DNA of 64,000 nucleotides from Streptomyces akebiae (lineage in GTDB: Bacteria > Actinomycetota > Actinomycetes > Streptomycetales > Streptomycetaceae), in the NCBI RefSeq assembly GCF_019599145.1, contig NZ_CP080647.1, forward strand, positions 7,068,001-7,132,000, in the 5' to 3' direction. Of this stretch, positions 33,319 through 42,193 are shown one piece after another. Each line of letters opens with the position of its first letter. The first letter of the stretch is position 1. The notes beneath the pieces are model-generated. The model saw nothing but the letters and a program-made list of their open reading frames with translations. It had not been told where the DNA came from and ran no database searches. A program made the position numbers and the translations under genes.

Positions 33319-34214
33319 CGTACGTCCACCAGCTGTTTGGCGCGACGTAGGGCACTTTCGTTCAACCACCAGCGAAGATCTTCGCTCCGGGCCAACCGAT
33401 TGGCCCGCAACTGCCTGGTGTATCCATGGCTCGCCACCTTCTGGGCGGCGTGCACTGACATGCCCACAAGACGGGAGGTGCGTCGCGCTAGCGCTGTTCT
33501 GGGCAGGCCGTGTACCGACGACATGAGATCGAACTCGGCCTGGTACCTCTCGGCGGGTTGTTGCGTGACTTGAGCGTCATGCACCCGATATGCCGCCAAC
33601 GGGCGGGGCAGGTAGCGAAAACGTGCTCCGTCGGCCGCCAGCGAGAGCCACAGATTCCAGTCCATGACCCTGCGCAGCCGTGGGTCCCAAGACGTCTGCG
33701 TCAAGCGGCGACGGCGCACGAAAGTGGCGCAGGACGGAATGAAGCAACCGTACTTACTCAAGGTGAAGTGCGAGAAGCGGTGCGCGGGGAGGAGCCTCAG
33801 GTACCTGCCATGCGCATCCACGAATACGCAGTCCCCGAAGACCACATCGGTTTCCGGTTCGGCGGCGATCACGTCGGCTACCACCGCGACGGCGTCCGGG
33901 AGGTAGAATTCGTCGGCGTTGAGCCAGCCGAGCCAGTCCGACGTGGCGCGGGCCGCAGCCCGGTTCATCGCGTCGGATTGCCCGCGATCGGGAATGCTCC
34001 TGTGATCCAGCTGGGGGTGCCGTCGCGAAAGATCCTCCAGCAGTTGCGCCGATCCGTCAGTGGACGCCCCGTCCTGCACGATGTGTCTGAGACCGGGGTA
34101 GCACTGACGTGCGACCGAGACCACCGCGTCCTCGATATATTGGCGATAGTTCATACTCGGCGTGAGAATGTCGATCGTGGGTCGTCCGATTGTCAATGGG
34201 TTCTCCCTGTCCAT
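33306..34214 (-). CDS. Glycosyltransferase family 2
   Basis: 302 residues, soluble GT-A fold: TIDILTPSMNYRQYIEDAVV, HIVQDGASTDGS (nucleotide-binding loop), DRGQSDAMNRAAARATSDWL, WLNADEFYLPDAV in place of the metal-binding DxD, and VMDWNLWLSLAADG near the acceptor site. The C-terminal helix is basic. It should add one sugar of the repeat unit at the inner membrane face. Donor unknown; GDP-fucose and UDP-xylose-type donors are made by the locus. Confidence 0.85.
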   Translation of the reverse strand: MDRENPLTIGRPTIDILTPSMNYRQYIEDAVVSVARQCYPGLRHIVQDGASTDGSAQLLEDLSRRHPQLDHRSIPDRGQSDAMNRAAARATSDWLGWLNADEFYLPDAVAVVADVIAAEPETDVVFGDCVFVDAHGRYLRLLPAHRFSHFTLSKYGCFIPSCATFVRRRRLTQTSWDPRLRRVMDWNLWLSLAADGARFRYLPRPLAAYRVHDAQVTQQPAERYQAEFDLMSSVHGLPRTALARRTSRLVGMSVHAAQKVASHGYTRQLRANRLARSEDLRWWLNESALRRAKQLVDVRVSS

Positions 34215-34362
34215 GCCCGCTCGGAAAGCGGCTCGATAACCGGAGATGAGCCCGCGCCCACCCTATTTTTGACGAGCCTGTCGTCCGCACATTGACACGC
34301 TGAGACACGCTCGGATGGCGAGTGCCGGTCAAGAGAGCCGGAGTGGGGCCCAGGCCGCCGCG

Positions 34363-35610
34363 TCAGTGCGACGAGGGTGTGCCGGCACCTCGGGACCGGC
34401 GATGCGCGGCCGGCTGCACCGCGCTCTCGTAGACGGCAGCCATGGCGGCTGTCCACGACGCTGCGGCGTACCGCTCGGCGTGTACTTCCCGGCAGTGCTC
34501 ACGCAGTGCGGGAAAGAGGTCGCGAGCCGCTGTGAGCGCGTGCGGCAAATCGCCGGCGCCCCGGTAGACCGCGCCCGTACCGTCACGAAGCACACTGTCT
34601 GCCGCGGCTGACCCGCTCAGGGCAAGCACCGGCACCCCCGCGGCCATGGCCTCCTGATAGATGACAGGTGCCATTTCGGGGCAGACACTTGGGAAGATCA
34701 GTCCCGTGTAGTGGGGCAGTCGGCCCAGGAGCTGCTCACGGGGGAGCGCGCCAAGGATTCGACCCCCCTTGGGCAGGGCTTCCCTGCAAGCCCACTCCAA
34801 CGGTCCGGACCCGATCACGTCCAGCCGTTCGCTCGCCGGCCAGTGTTCCAGTAGCGGGATGATGCCCTTCTCCTCGCTCAGCCGGCCCGCAAAGACCCAC
34901 CGGCTGCCCGTTCCCGGTTCTTCCAAGGCGTCCCGGGAGCGCACGCCTCGTGCGGCGTCGACGAAATTCGGTACCAGAGCGAATTTCTCCGCCGGCAGCC
35001 CGAAGCGAAGGTAGAAGGCGCGGCTGTACTCGGAGAGCACCACCAGCCGGTTGGCCCGACGCAGTACGGGATGGGCTGCCGGACCTCTTCTACCGGCCCA
35101 CGCAAGGGGGAACGTCGCTCTGCGCGCGCTCCGGTAGCAACTGTGCCGCAGTCCCGCCCACCGCTCTCCGTCGGGACATGCGGTGCACATCCTCCCGTCA
35201 CGGAAGAGCGTCCCGGCCGCGCAGGCCGGACGGTAGTTGTGCACCGTGGCGACGAGGGCGCCAGGCCAGCGCTCCAGCCAGCTGGTGCCGAAGTTGGGGA
35301 AGAGGTTATGTACGTGAACGACATCAGGGGCCAGTCGCTCCAGTTCCGCCAGGGGCGACCGACCGTGGCCGGTCGTGACTCGGATCGCAGCCCGCAGGGT
35401 ATACCCCGGCTCAGCCTGCAACGCGTCGGTGTGCGCGGCGACGATGGTCACCTCGTGCCCGGCGACGCGCAGCGCCTCCGCCTGGTCGAGCACGACGGTG
35501 TTCTCGCCGCTGGGCTGGAGCGAGGAGTAGAAGCTGTGCACCAGCGCCACTCGGTAGGTTGCGGGACGCCCGGGCGGACCCTCGGCCCGGAGGTGAGCTG
35601 TCTCGTTCAC
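34363..35610 (-). CDS. Glycosyltransferase family 4 (GT-B)
   Basis: 415 residues from a GTG at 35610 with GGAAGG upstream; the longer frame to 36273 is antisense to the next gene region. N-terminal GT4 domain VALVHSFYSSLQPSGENTVV with VHVHNLFPNFG. A Cys-bearing stretch (NYRPACAAGTLFRDGRMCTA) is seen in several polysaccharide GT4 enzymes. The C-terminal domain has RWVFAGRLSEEKGIIPLLEH and the EX7E motif in CPEMAPVIYQEAMAAG. It should transfer a sugar with retention during repeat-unit assembly. Confidence 0.9.
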   Translation of the reverse strand: MNETAHLRAEGPPGRPATYRVALVHSFYSSLQPSGENTVVLDQAEALRVAGHEVTIVAAHTDALQAEPGYTLRAAIRVTTGHGRSPLAELERLAPDVVHVHNLFPNFGTSWLERWPGALVATVHNYRPACAAGTLFRDGRMCTACPDGERWAGLRHSCYRSARRATFPLAWAGRRGPAAHPVLRRANRLVVLSEYSRAFYLRFGLPAEKFALVPNFVDAARGVRSRDALEEPGTGSRWVFAGRLSEEKGIIPLLEHWPASERLDVIGSGPLEWACREALPKGGRILGALPREQLLGRLPHYTGLIFPSVCPEMAPVIYQEAMAAGVPVLALSGSAAADSVLRDGTGAVYRGAGDLPHALTAARDLFPALREHCREVHAERYAAASWTAAMAAVYESAVQPAAHRRSRGAGTPSSH

Positions 35611-35657
35611 TCGGCCTTCCTCGGCATCCGTGTCGTTGAACAAGCGTGATGACCGTG

Positions 35658-36443
35658 TCACCGGCGGTTCCCGGCGACGAGTGCGAAGGCCGTCGTCGGG
35701 AAGAACCGTTCTCCGGCGGCCTGCAGCAGTCCCGATCGGGCGGACCGGTGGTGAAGCTTGACCTCCACGTCCTGGAAGGCCGGGTCGAGCAGGTCGCGCA
35801 GGGCCTCCTCGTCCGCGCCGTCGCGGACGACGTGGTACTCGACCGTGTCGGCCTCGTCGTAGATGCCGCGCCGCCGGCGCAGGCGGGCGGCACGGCCGTA
35901 GCCTCGCCCGAGGAGGTACGCGTTGCGGTCCGGACTCATGGACAGCCGGGAGCGGCAGGGATACGCCAGGGGAACCTGGGCGCTCAGGAACGCGCCGCCG
36001 GGAACGACTTGGTCGATGAGCTGCTCGACAGTGCCCAGGCGGTCCGGGTGGCGCAGGACGGAGACGCGCGCGACGGCGTCGACGGGCCCGGCTCGGCAGA
36101 GCGAGGTGCCGTCCTTGTCGTACGGCACGGTGACATTCGGATTGCGCCGGAATCGGCTCTGGAGAGAGCGGACGCTCGGTTCGCTCATCTCGGCCAACAT
36201 GACCTGAGCTCGTGCAGCCACAAGATGATCGGTGAAGTTGCTGTGCCTGTCTCCCGGTTCGAGCACTCGGCATTGCCCATTCCGGTCGATGACCCCTTGC
36301 ACCAGGGCACGCAGGTTTCCGATCAGCCGGTCACGCATCGTGTGGTGGCGGATATGCGGGGAGCCCTTTGCGTACTCTTGCCGGATTCGGTGCTCACGCT
36401 CTCGCAGCTCCCGCATAGACGGTTTCGCCGGAGTGATCGTCAT
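35658..36443 (-). CDS. Class I methyltransferase with a degenerate SAM loop
   Basis: 261 residues; ATG overlapping the stop of the WecG/TagA gene. The fold is suggested by VLEPGDRHSNFTDHLV in the place of motif I, QVMLAEMSEPSVRSLQSRF, AGPVDAVARVSVLRHPDRL and VVPGGAFLSAQVPLAYP. The glycine-rich loop keeps only one Gly, so SAM binding may be altered or lost. It is a member of the EPS operon and could be an inactive or specialised methyltransferase. Confidence 0.65.
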   Translation of the reverse strand: MTITPAKPSMRELREREHRIRQEYAKGSPHIRHHTMRDRLIGNLRALVQGVIDRNGQCRVLEPGDRHSNFTDHLVAARAQVMLAEMSEPSVRSLQSRFRRNPNVTVPYDKDGTSLCRAGPVDAVARVSVLRHPDRLGTVEQLIDQVVPGGAFLSAQVPLAYPCRSRLSMSPDRNAYLLGRGYGRAARLRRRRGIYDEADTVEYHVVRDGADEEALRDLLDPAFQDVEVKLHHRSARSGLLQAAGERFFPTTAFALVAGNRR

Positions 36444-37393
36444 GGCCGTACCCCAGGAACCTCATCAGGAATCTCGCGTTCCTGGCCGATGAGTTGGCCC
36501 GAATTCAGGCAATCGGCCGCCGGGTGCACCGCAGCGCCGCCGGTTCGCAGTGGACGGCTCGCCTGGCGTACCACGCCGCGCACGAAACGCGCGTTGCCGA
36601 ACACGTAGCGCCGCCACAACCGACGCGGCTCGCTGCCCAGTCGGAACAGCCATTCCAGCCCGCTGCGCTGTATCCATGGCGGTGCCTGCCGCTTGGCACC
36701 GGCGATGAAGTCGAAGGCGGCGCCCACGGCCACGGCCACCACGGGAAGTGCGGCACACAGGTCGGCGGCCCAGCGATCCTGCTTGGGGGTGCCGAGGCCC
36801 ACCCAGACGATGTCCGCGGCGACGCAACGGATGTCCTCCATCTGTTGCCGCAGTTCCTCGGGGGACAGCGGCCGGAAGGGCGGGGAACTGGTGCCGACGA
36901 TCCGCGTCCCCGGACAACGCTGTCGCAGTTCCCGGTGCAGCGCGTCCAGCACCTGGGGCGTGGAGCCCAGCAGGTAGTGGTTCAGTTCGGTGTGCTGGGT
37001 CAGGGCGAAGACGTCCAGCAGGAGGTCGGGGCCGTAGACGCGCGTGCTCGGCAGGGTGGCACCACGGTGGAGCAGTTGGTTGGCCCATACGACCGGCTGT
37101 CCGTCGGGGAGGTTGAGAGAGGCCGAGCGCAGAATGCCGTGCAGCTCGGGGTCCCGGTCCGCGAGGGCGAGCGTGTACGCGTTGGACAGATGGACATCAC
37201 TGCCAAGAGGGACACCGAGGGCGTCCGGTCCGTCGGTGTCCCCATGGCGTGCCGCGTGGATCCGATGGGCGAGGCGCACGACGTGGCGGGCCGCGCTCTC
37301 GCGGGTGTGCGCGGTGATGGGCACCCCCAGGCACTCCACCACGGGAGCGGGCGACGTCGGTCCTGTCGTTCGTGAGCTTGGTGGGGCGGTCAT
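36440..37393 (-). CDS. WecG/TagA/CpsF-family glycosyltransferase
   Basis: 317 residues from the ATG at 37393, overlapping the stop of the upstream decarboxylase gene. Signature stretches: VHLSNAYTLALADRDPELHG, LNLPDGQPVVWANQL, RVYGPDLLLDVF, YLLGSTPQVLDAL, IVWVGLGTPKQDRWAADL and VAVGAAFDFIAGAKRQAPPW with SGLEWLFRLGSEPRRLWRRY. Enzymes of this GT26 family add ManNAc, ManNAcA or related sugars to a lipid-linked primer. Here it probably adds the second sugar of the EPS unit. Confidence 0.9.
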   Translation of the reverse strand: MTAPPSSRTTGPTSPAPVVECLGVPITAHTRESAARHVVRLAHRIHAARHGDTDGPDALGVPLGSDVHLSNAYTLALADRDPELHGILRSASLNLPDGQPVVWANQLLHRGATLPSTRVYGPDLLLDVFALTQHTELNHYLLGSTPQVLDALHRELRQRCPGTRIVGTSSPPFRPLSPEELRQQMEDIRCVAADIVWVGLGTPKQDRWAADLCAALPVVAVAVGAAFDFIAGAKRQAPPWIQRSGLEWLFRLGSEPRRLWRRYVFGNARFVRGVVRQASRPLRTGGAAVHPAADCLNSGQLIGQEREIPDEVPGVRP

Positions 37394-38391
37394 GAGGAAG
37401 CGGCTTCGGTGCTCAGCGGGAGTGCGGCGGGTCGGTTGTCGCGCTCGGCGAACTCGGAGAAGGGCAGGCGGCGTCGGAAGTCGGTGATGGTGTCGCACAG
37501 GCCGCGCTCCACCGGGGTCGTGGGCTCCCATCCCAGGAGGTCGCGGGCCAAGGTGATGTCCGGACGCCGCTTTTTCGGATCGTCCTCAGGACGGGGGACC
37601 AGCGTGACGTCGGAGCTGGACTGGGTGAGTTTGCTGATCCACTGGGCCAGTTCGAGCATGGAGACCTCGTGTGGATTGCCCAGGTTGACCGGCCCTCCAT
37701 GGCTGCTGGCGAGCATCCGCATCAACCCGTCGACCACATCATCGACATAGCACAGGGATCGGGTCTGACTCCCGTCTCCGGTGACGGTGATCGGCTCTCC
37801 GCGCAGTGCCTGGCGAATGAAGGTGGGGATGGCCCGACCGTCGTCCAGGCGCATCCGCGGGCCGAAGGTGTTGAAGATGCGCACGATCTTGGCGTCGACG
37901 CCGCGGCTCCTGCGGTAGGCCATGGTCAGTGCCTCGCCGAAGCGTTTCGCTTCGTCGTACACCGACCGTGGACCGACCGGGTTGACATGGCCCCAGTAGT
38001 CCTCTGGCTGAGGGTGGATCAGGGGGTCGCCGTACGACTCGGAGGTGGAGGTCAGCAGGAATCGAGCATGCTTCGCGGCGGCCAGGTCCAGGGCGTGCCA
38101 GGTTCCGGCCGAGCCCACACGGAGTGTCTCCAGGGGCAGTCTCAGGTAGTCCGCGGGTGAGGCGGGCGAGGCCAGGTGGAGGACAGCGTCCACCGGCCCC
38201 GGCACGTCCAGCCCCTGAGTGACGTCCCAGCGGCAGAACCGGAAGTGTCGCTCGCCCATGAGATGTTCGATGTTGTCGACGCTGGATGTCATGAAGTTGT
38301 CCACGCAGACCACGTCGTGGCCCGCGTGGAGCAGTCGCTCACACAGGTGGGAGCCGACGAACCCGGCCCCGCCCGTCACTACCGCTCGCAT
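37390..38391 (-). CDS. UDP-glucuronate decarboxylase-type epimerase (UDP-xylose synthase)
   Basis: 333 residues from the ATG at 38391. Extended SDR: MRAVVTGGAGFVGSHLCERL, CVDNFMTSSVDNIEHL, VLHLASPASPADYLRLPLET, FLLTSTSESYGDP, then GPRSVYDEAKRFGEALTMAY (YxxxK) and RIFNTFGPRMRLDDGRAIPT. These are the hallmarks of UDP-glucuronate decarboxylase (SPASP, YDEAKRF, NTYGPRM-like). It would supply UDP-xylose or a UDP-4-ketopentose. First gene of the minus-strand EPS operon (37390 down to 31584), coupled to the WecG gene by an ATGA overlap. Confidence 0.85.
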   Translation of the reverse strand: MRAVVTGGAGFVGSHLCERLLHAGHDVVCVDNFMTSSVDNIEHLMGERHFRFCRWDVTQGLDVPGPVDAVLHLASPASPADYLRLPLETLRVGSAGTWHALDLAAAKHARFLLTSTSESYGDPLIHPQPEDYWGHVNPVGPRSVYDEAKRFGEALTMAYRRSRGVDAKIVRIFNTFGPRMRLDDGRAIPTFIRQALRGEPITVTGDGSQTRSLCYVDDVVDGLMRMLASSHGGPVNLGNPHEVSMLELAQWISKLTQSSSDVTLVPRPEDDPKKRRPDITLARDLLGWEPTTPVERGLCDTITDFRRRLPFSEFAERDNRPAALPLSTEAASS

Positions 38392-38582
38392 GTAGGTCCT
38401 CTCGGTAGGCCCTGCCCAAGCTGGTGGACGGGGCAAGCCGCAGTGTCATTGGCGAAAATCAGGCACATGTCGTGTTTCTATCTATTAGCCAGACATGAGT
38501 TAAATGAGACGACAAGTGCGTGGAAACACCTCGCGGTGGAGCACCTTTCACTCGTCTGTCGCACTAGGAGAAGGGTCGCGGA
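38392..38582. promoter_or_regulatory. Divergent promoter region, second half of the EPS locus
   Basis: 191 bases between the divergent decarboxylase and sugar transferase genes. The stretch 38450-38510 is AT-rich (TTTCTATCTATTAGCC, GAGTTAAATGAG) and should hold promoters for both operons. Confidence 0.45.
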
Positions 38583-39242
38583 ATGTCGGCACCCGCTGCG
38601 GAGACGACTCGCTGCTGGTCAAACGCGTGCCGCCTGCGGCGATGGGCGGGGCGGGCGGCCAAACGGACCATCGACGTGGTGGGGGCCGTAGTGCTGCTCG
38701 TGCTGGCAGCGCCGGTGCTCCTCGCGGCCGTCGTCGCCGTGCGGGCCGACACTCCGGGGCCCGCACTGTTCCGTCAGTGGCGCACGGGTTGGCGCGGCAA
38801 GGAGTTCAAGCTCCTCAAGCTGCGCACCATGCAGGTCGGCTCCGAGGGATTGCGGGTGGCGCTGGCCGACCGAAACGAAGCCGGCGGGCAACTGTTCAAG
38901 ATTCGCGAGGACCCCCGTGTCACCCCTGTGGGGCGTTGGCTGCGTCGTTACTCCCTGGACGAGCTGCCGCAGCTGCTCAACGTGCTGATGGGGCATATGT
39001 CGTTGGTCGGCCCTCGGCCGTTGCCGGTCGAGGACTCGGTGTTCACTGGGGAGGCCCGGCGTCGCCTGCTGGTCCGGCCGGGGCTCACCGGCTTGTGGCA
39101 GATCAGCGGCCGGTCCGACCTCGCATGGGAGGAGGCCCTGCGCCTGGACCTGGAATACGTCGACACCTGGTCGATCCGGAAGGACCTGGTCATCCTTGCG
39201 AGGACGCTGCCTGTCGTACTGCGCGGCGACGGTGCGTACTGA
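38583..39242 (+). CDS. Priming sugar transferase (polyisoprenyl-phosphate hexose-1-phosphate type)
   Basis: 219 residues, ATG with GAGAAGGG upstream. One membrane segment (TIDVVGAVVLLVLAAPVLLA) is followed by the bacterial sugar transferase domain: GPALFRQWRTGWRGKEFKLL, KLRTM, FKIREDPRVTPVGRWLRRYS, DELPQLLNVLMGHMSLVGPR and RPGLTGLWQISGRSDL with DLEYVDTWSIRKDL. It lacks the extra N-terminal helices of WbaP/WcaJ, so it is the short PglC-like catalytic form. It starts the repeat unit on undecaprenyl phosphate. Confidence 0.9.
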   Translation: MSAPAAETTRCWSNACRLRRWAGRAAKRTIDVVGAVVLLVLAAPVLLAAVVAVRADTPGPALFRQWRTGWRGKEFKLLKLRTMQVGSEGLRVALADRNEAGGQLFKIREDPRVTPVGRWLRRYSLDELPQLLNVLMGHMSLVGPRPLPVEDSVFTGEARRRLLVRPGLTGLWQISGRSDLAWEEALRLDLEYVDTWSIRKDLVILARTLPVVLRGDGAY

Positions 39243-39426
39243 CACCGCCGGCGCCGAGCCGCCGCCGCATCCGGTGTGGCCGCGTGGATCTTGGGAGTGC
39301 GCCATTGGGGGGAACTTGAGGCGTCTCACGTTAATTCCCGAGGGGATATGGACATATGGAAGAATGTTGGCATTTATTGGCGGCGCCGCCATCCGGACGC
39401 GAGATCAGCTGGGAGATTGGTGCAAG

Positions 39427-40269
39427 ATGATCAAGTCCTCGCCGTGGCGGGCCGCCCTGGCTGCCACAGCCGTCACTTTCGTTGCCGCCGTACCGCTGGC
39501 GACCGCCCAGGCCGCGTATGCCGATGCGCCCACGAGTGTCTACCAGCCCTACCCACCGGAGTTGAGCACTACCACGGTGCCCGCGGGCGGAGTGATCTAC
39601 TTCGTCGCAGAGGGGTTCGAGTCCGGCGAGGTGGTCACCGCAGCGCTCGTCCCGCAGTCCTCGACCACCCTCAGCGGATCGCCCCGCAGCGGGGACGGTG
39701 AAGGCGGCGGGGGCGGCGGGGGCAAGTGCAAGGACCAGGACGCGACCTACCAGGCCAACGCGAGGGGCACGGTGTTCGGGTGCTTCCAGGTGCCCAAGAA
39801 CACTCCTCCCGGACCCTACCTGTTCACGCTCACCGGCGAGGAGTCGGGAAGCGTCTCCGCACCCGTGACGGTGACGGCAAAGAACGGGGCCGGGAATGAG
39901 CACGGGAACGGCCCCGGGAACGGGCACGGCCCCCGGGAGGGAAGCGCGGACGGGGCGAGCCTCCCCCTGGAAGGTGGCGCCGAAGGTCGACCCGGCACCG
40001 TCAAGGTCGTCGGCAACGGAAAGACCCTCGCCCTGAGTACCGGTGCCGCCGGGGAGCAGCCCGGCTCCGTCGGGACGACGAGTCAGCAGGGAGACCTTGC
40101 TCTGGCCGGCTACGGCGCGACCAGTCCGGTGAGTGGCAGCACGGTGCCGGCGGAGACCGGCCCGGGTACGAGCTGGGCGCTGGCGGGCGGAGCTGCCGGG
40201 CTGGCCGCCATCGCTGTCAAGGCGGTCACGGTCGTACGGCGCCGTCACACTCGCACCGAACAGGGCTGA
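39427..40269 (+). CDS. Secreted Gly-rich protein with sortase-like C-terminal tail
   Basis: 280 residues from the ATG at 39427 (GGGAG site). A signal peptide (LAATAVTFVAAVPLATAQAA) precedes an Ig-like region with YQPYPPELSTTTVPAGGVIY, two cysteines (GKCKDQD, FGCFQVP) and Gly/Asn/His-rich linkers. The end has VPAETG, a hydrophobic stretch (SWALAGGAAGLAAIAVKAVT) and a basic tail, the layout of a cell-wall sorting signal close to the LAxTG form used by class E sortases. Its N-terminal domain resembles the secreted protein at 8429. It may anchor or organise the polysaccharide at the surface. Confidence 0.75.
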   Translation: MIKSSPWRAALAATAVTFVAAVPLATAQAAYADAPTSVYQPYPPELSTTTVPAGGVIYFVAEGFESGEVVTAALVPQSSTTLSGSPRSGDGEGGGGGGGKCKDQDATYQANARGTVFGCFQVPKNTPPGPYLFTLTGEESGSVSAPVTVTAKNGAGNEHGNGPGNGHGPREGSADGASLPLEGGAEGRPGTVKVVGNGKTLALSTGAAGEQPGSVGTTSQQGDLALAGYGATSPVSGSTVPAETGPGTSWALAGGAAGLAAIAVKAVTVVRRRHTRTEQG

Positions 40270-40282
40270 GCCGGCCTGCAGC

Positions 40283-42136
40283 ATGCGAATGCCGCGCCTC
40301 AGGAGAACCACCGAGCCGAACTATGCCGACAGCCTGGTCCGGTGGCTCCGTCACCGTCGTGCCGGGCTGCTCGTGGCCGCCCTCGCGGGCCTGCCTCTGG
40401 CCGGCGCCGGGTGGATCGTCGTCACCGGCCTGCTCGCCCATGACGAGCTGCTGGCCTCTCAACAGGCCTTGAACTCGCTGCGGCAACAGATTGCAGCAGG
40501 TCCCCTCGCGGAAGTGTCCGCGGGAGGTGCCGTGCCGGTGAAGCAGAAGCCCGACGCCGCCGTGCGCGCAGCCGCCGCACATGCTGCGCGAGCACACAGT
40601 CTCACCACCGGTCCGGCCTGGTACTCCGCCGCGCACGTGCCTGTCCTCGGTGGTCCCGTCCGCACCGTGCGCGGGGCCGCGGAGGCTGCTGAGCGGTTGA
40701 CCCGCGAGGTGCTCTCCCCGCTGGCGGACACCGCCCCCCAACTCACCGCCGACACGGCCAAAGACGGTGGTCACCTGAGTCTCCCCGCGCTCCGCCGCGC
40801 CGCTCCGGTCCTCGATCAGGCCTCGCGCAGCGCCTCCGATGTGCGTCGCGAGGTCAACGAGTTGCCTCGCGATACCTGGCTGCCCGCCGTCGACCGGGCG
40901 CGAGCCCAGCTTGCCCGGAAACTCGACCGGATCGTCCCTGCCACGGGCGACGCCGCCGCGGCGGCGCGTGTGCTGCCGTCGATGCTGGGAGAGCGGAGCC
41001 CACGGCGGTACGTGGTGGTGTTCGAGAACACGGCCGAGGCGCGTGGCACCGGCGGGCTGCCCGGAGCGTTCGCGGTCCTCACCGCGGACCGGGGCCGTCT
41101 GGCGTTCGAATACTTCGGCAACGACACCGAGATGGCGGACGCCGTCGCGGCAGTCGACCCGGGCGACGAGTACGCCGCGTCGCACGGGCACAACGCACCC
41201 ACTACTACCTGGGTCAACTCCAACCTCAGTCCGCACTTCCCGTACGCCGCCCGCATCTGGACGGCCGCATGGGAGGATCACACAGGTCAGAAGGTGGACG
41301 GCGCCTTCGCCCTCGATCCCAGTGCTCTGGCAGGGCTGCTCACCGCATCCGGCCCCGCCCGTCTGCCCGACGGTACCGCGGTCACCGCAGCCAATGTCGT
41401 GGATCTCACCGAGCGCAGCAGTTACGCGGCCTACGCGGACACTCGGGAGCGCAAGGCATTCTTCCTCAACGTGGCTCGCGCCGTCGCGGGGAGGCTGCTG
41501 GGGGTTGCGAACGATTCGCCGCGACGGACCGCGTTGTTCGCCGCCCTGAGCGGGCAGATGAGGTCGGGACGGGTCAAGATGTGGAGTGCTCACCCGTCCG
41601 AGCAGCGTGAACTCCGGCGACGCCCGTTCGGCGGTACCCTGCCCGACACCGCCGACCCGCTCGCCGGACTGGTCGTCAACAACGCGGCCGGCACCAAGCT
41701 GGACTACTACCTGGACCGGCGTCTGGAGTGGGCTCCTGGCCGGTGCGCCGCGGCCGGTCGTGAGGTCACCGTGACCGTGGACCTCACCAACAGAGCACCG
41801 GCCTCCGGACTCCCCCTGTATGTCACCCAGCGAGTGGACGCCCCTTCTTACCGGACCCGGCCCGGCGACAACCGTCTGCTGGTTTCGTACTACGCGAGTA
41901 AGGGGGCGAGGCTGGCCAAGGCGGCTCTGGACGGGCGACCGGTCATGGTGAACCAAGCTGCCGAGCGCGGTCACCCGGTCTACACCCTTGACCTGGAGCT
42001 GCCCGCAGGTTCCACCCGCACCCTGGAATTGCGCCTGCTGGAGAGCCCCTCAAGCCGTCCTCCGTTGCTGCTGCGCCAGCCGATGGTGCGGCCCTTGCGG
42101 GCCACGGTGCGGCCGTACCCGGCGTGTGGTGACTGA
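40283..42136 (+). CDS. DUF4012 membrane-anchored extracytoplasmic protein
   Basis: 617 residues from the ATG at 40283. One membrane helix (about 25-50) is followed by a large extracytoplasmic domain. DUF4012 features: LNSLRQQIAAGPLAE, PVLGGPVRTVRGAAEAAERL, RRYVVVFENTAEARGTGGLP (the family's QNPAEARPTGGF-like motif), FEYFGNDTEMAD and LSPHFPYAARIWTAAWEDHT with VDGAFALDPSALAGLL. DUF4012 proteins are frequent in actinobacterial polysaccharide loci and have no firm function. It lies 13 bases after the secreted protein gene, in the same operon. Confidence 0.85.
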   Translation: MRMPRLRRTTEPNYADSLVRWLRHRRAGLLVAALAGLPLAGAGWIVVTGLLAHDELLASQQALNSLRQQIAAGPLAEVSAGGAVPVKQKPDAAVRAAAAHAARAHSLTTGPAWYSAAHVPVLGGPVRTVRGAAEAAERLTREVLSPLADTAPQLTADTAKDGGHLSLPALRRAAPVLDQASRSASDVRREVNELPRDTWLPAVDRARAQLARKLDRIVPATGDAAAAARVLPSMLGERSPRRYVVVFENTAEARGTGGLPGAFAVLTADRGRLAFEYFGNDTEMADAVAAVDPGDEYAASHGHNAPTTTWVNSNLSPHFPYAARIWTAAWEDHTGQKVDGAFALDPSALAGLLTASGPARLPDGTAVTAANVVDLTERSSYAAYADTRERKAFFLNVARAVAGRLLGVANDSPRRTALFAALSGQMRSGRVKMWSAHPSEQRELRRRPFGGTLPDTADPLAGLVVNNAAGTKLDYYLDRRLEWAPGRCAAAGREVTVTVDLTNRAPASGLPLYVTQRVDAPSYRTRPGDNRLLVSYYASKGARLAKAALDGRPVMVNQAAERGHPVYTLDLELPAGSTRTLELRLLESPSSRPPLLLRQPMVRPLRATVRPYPACGD

Positions 42137-42193
42137 CTGCTCGGCTTGTTCCTCGCTCTTGGCTTCCAGCCGCCTTGCCGCCTCGGGGATCCC

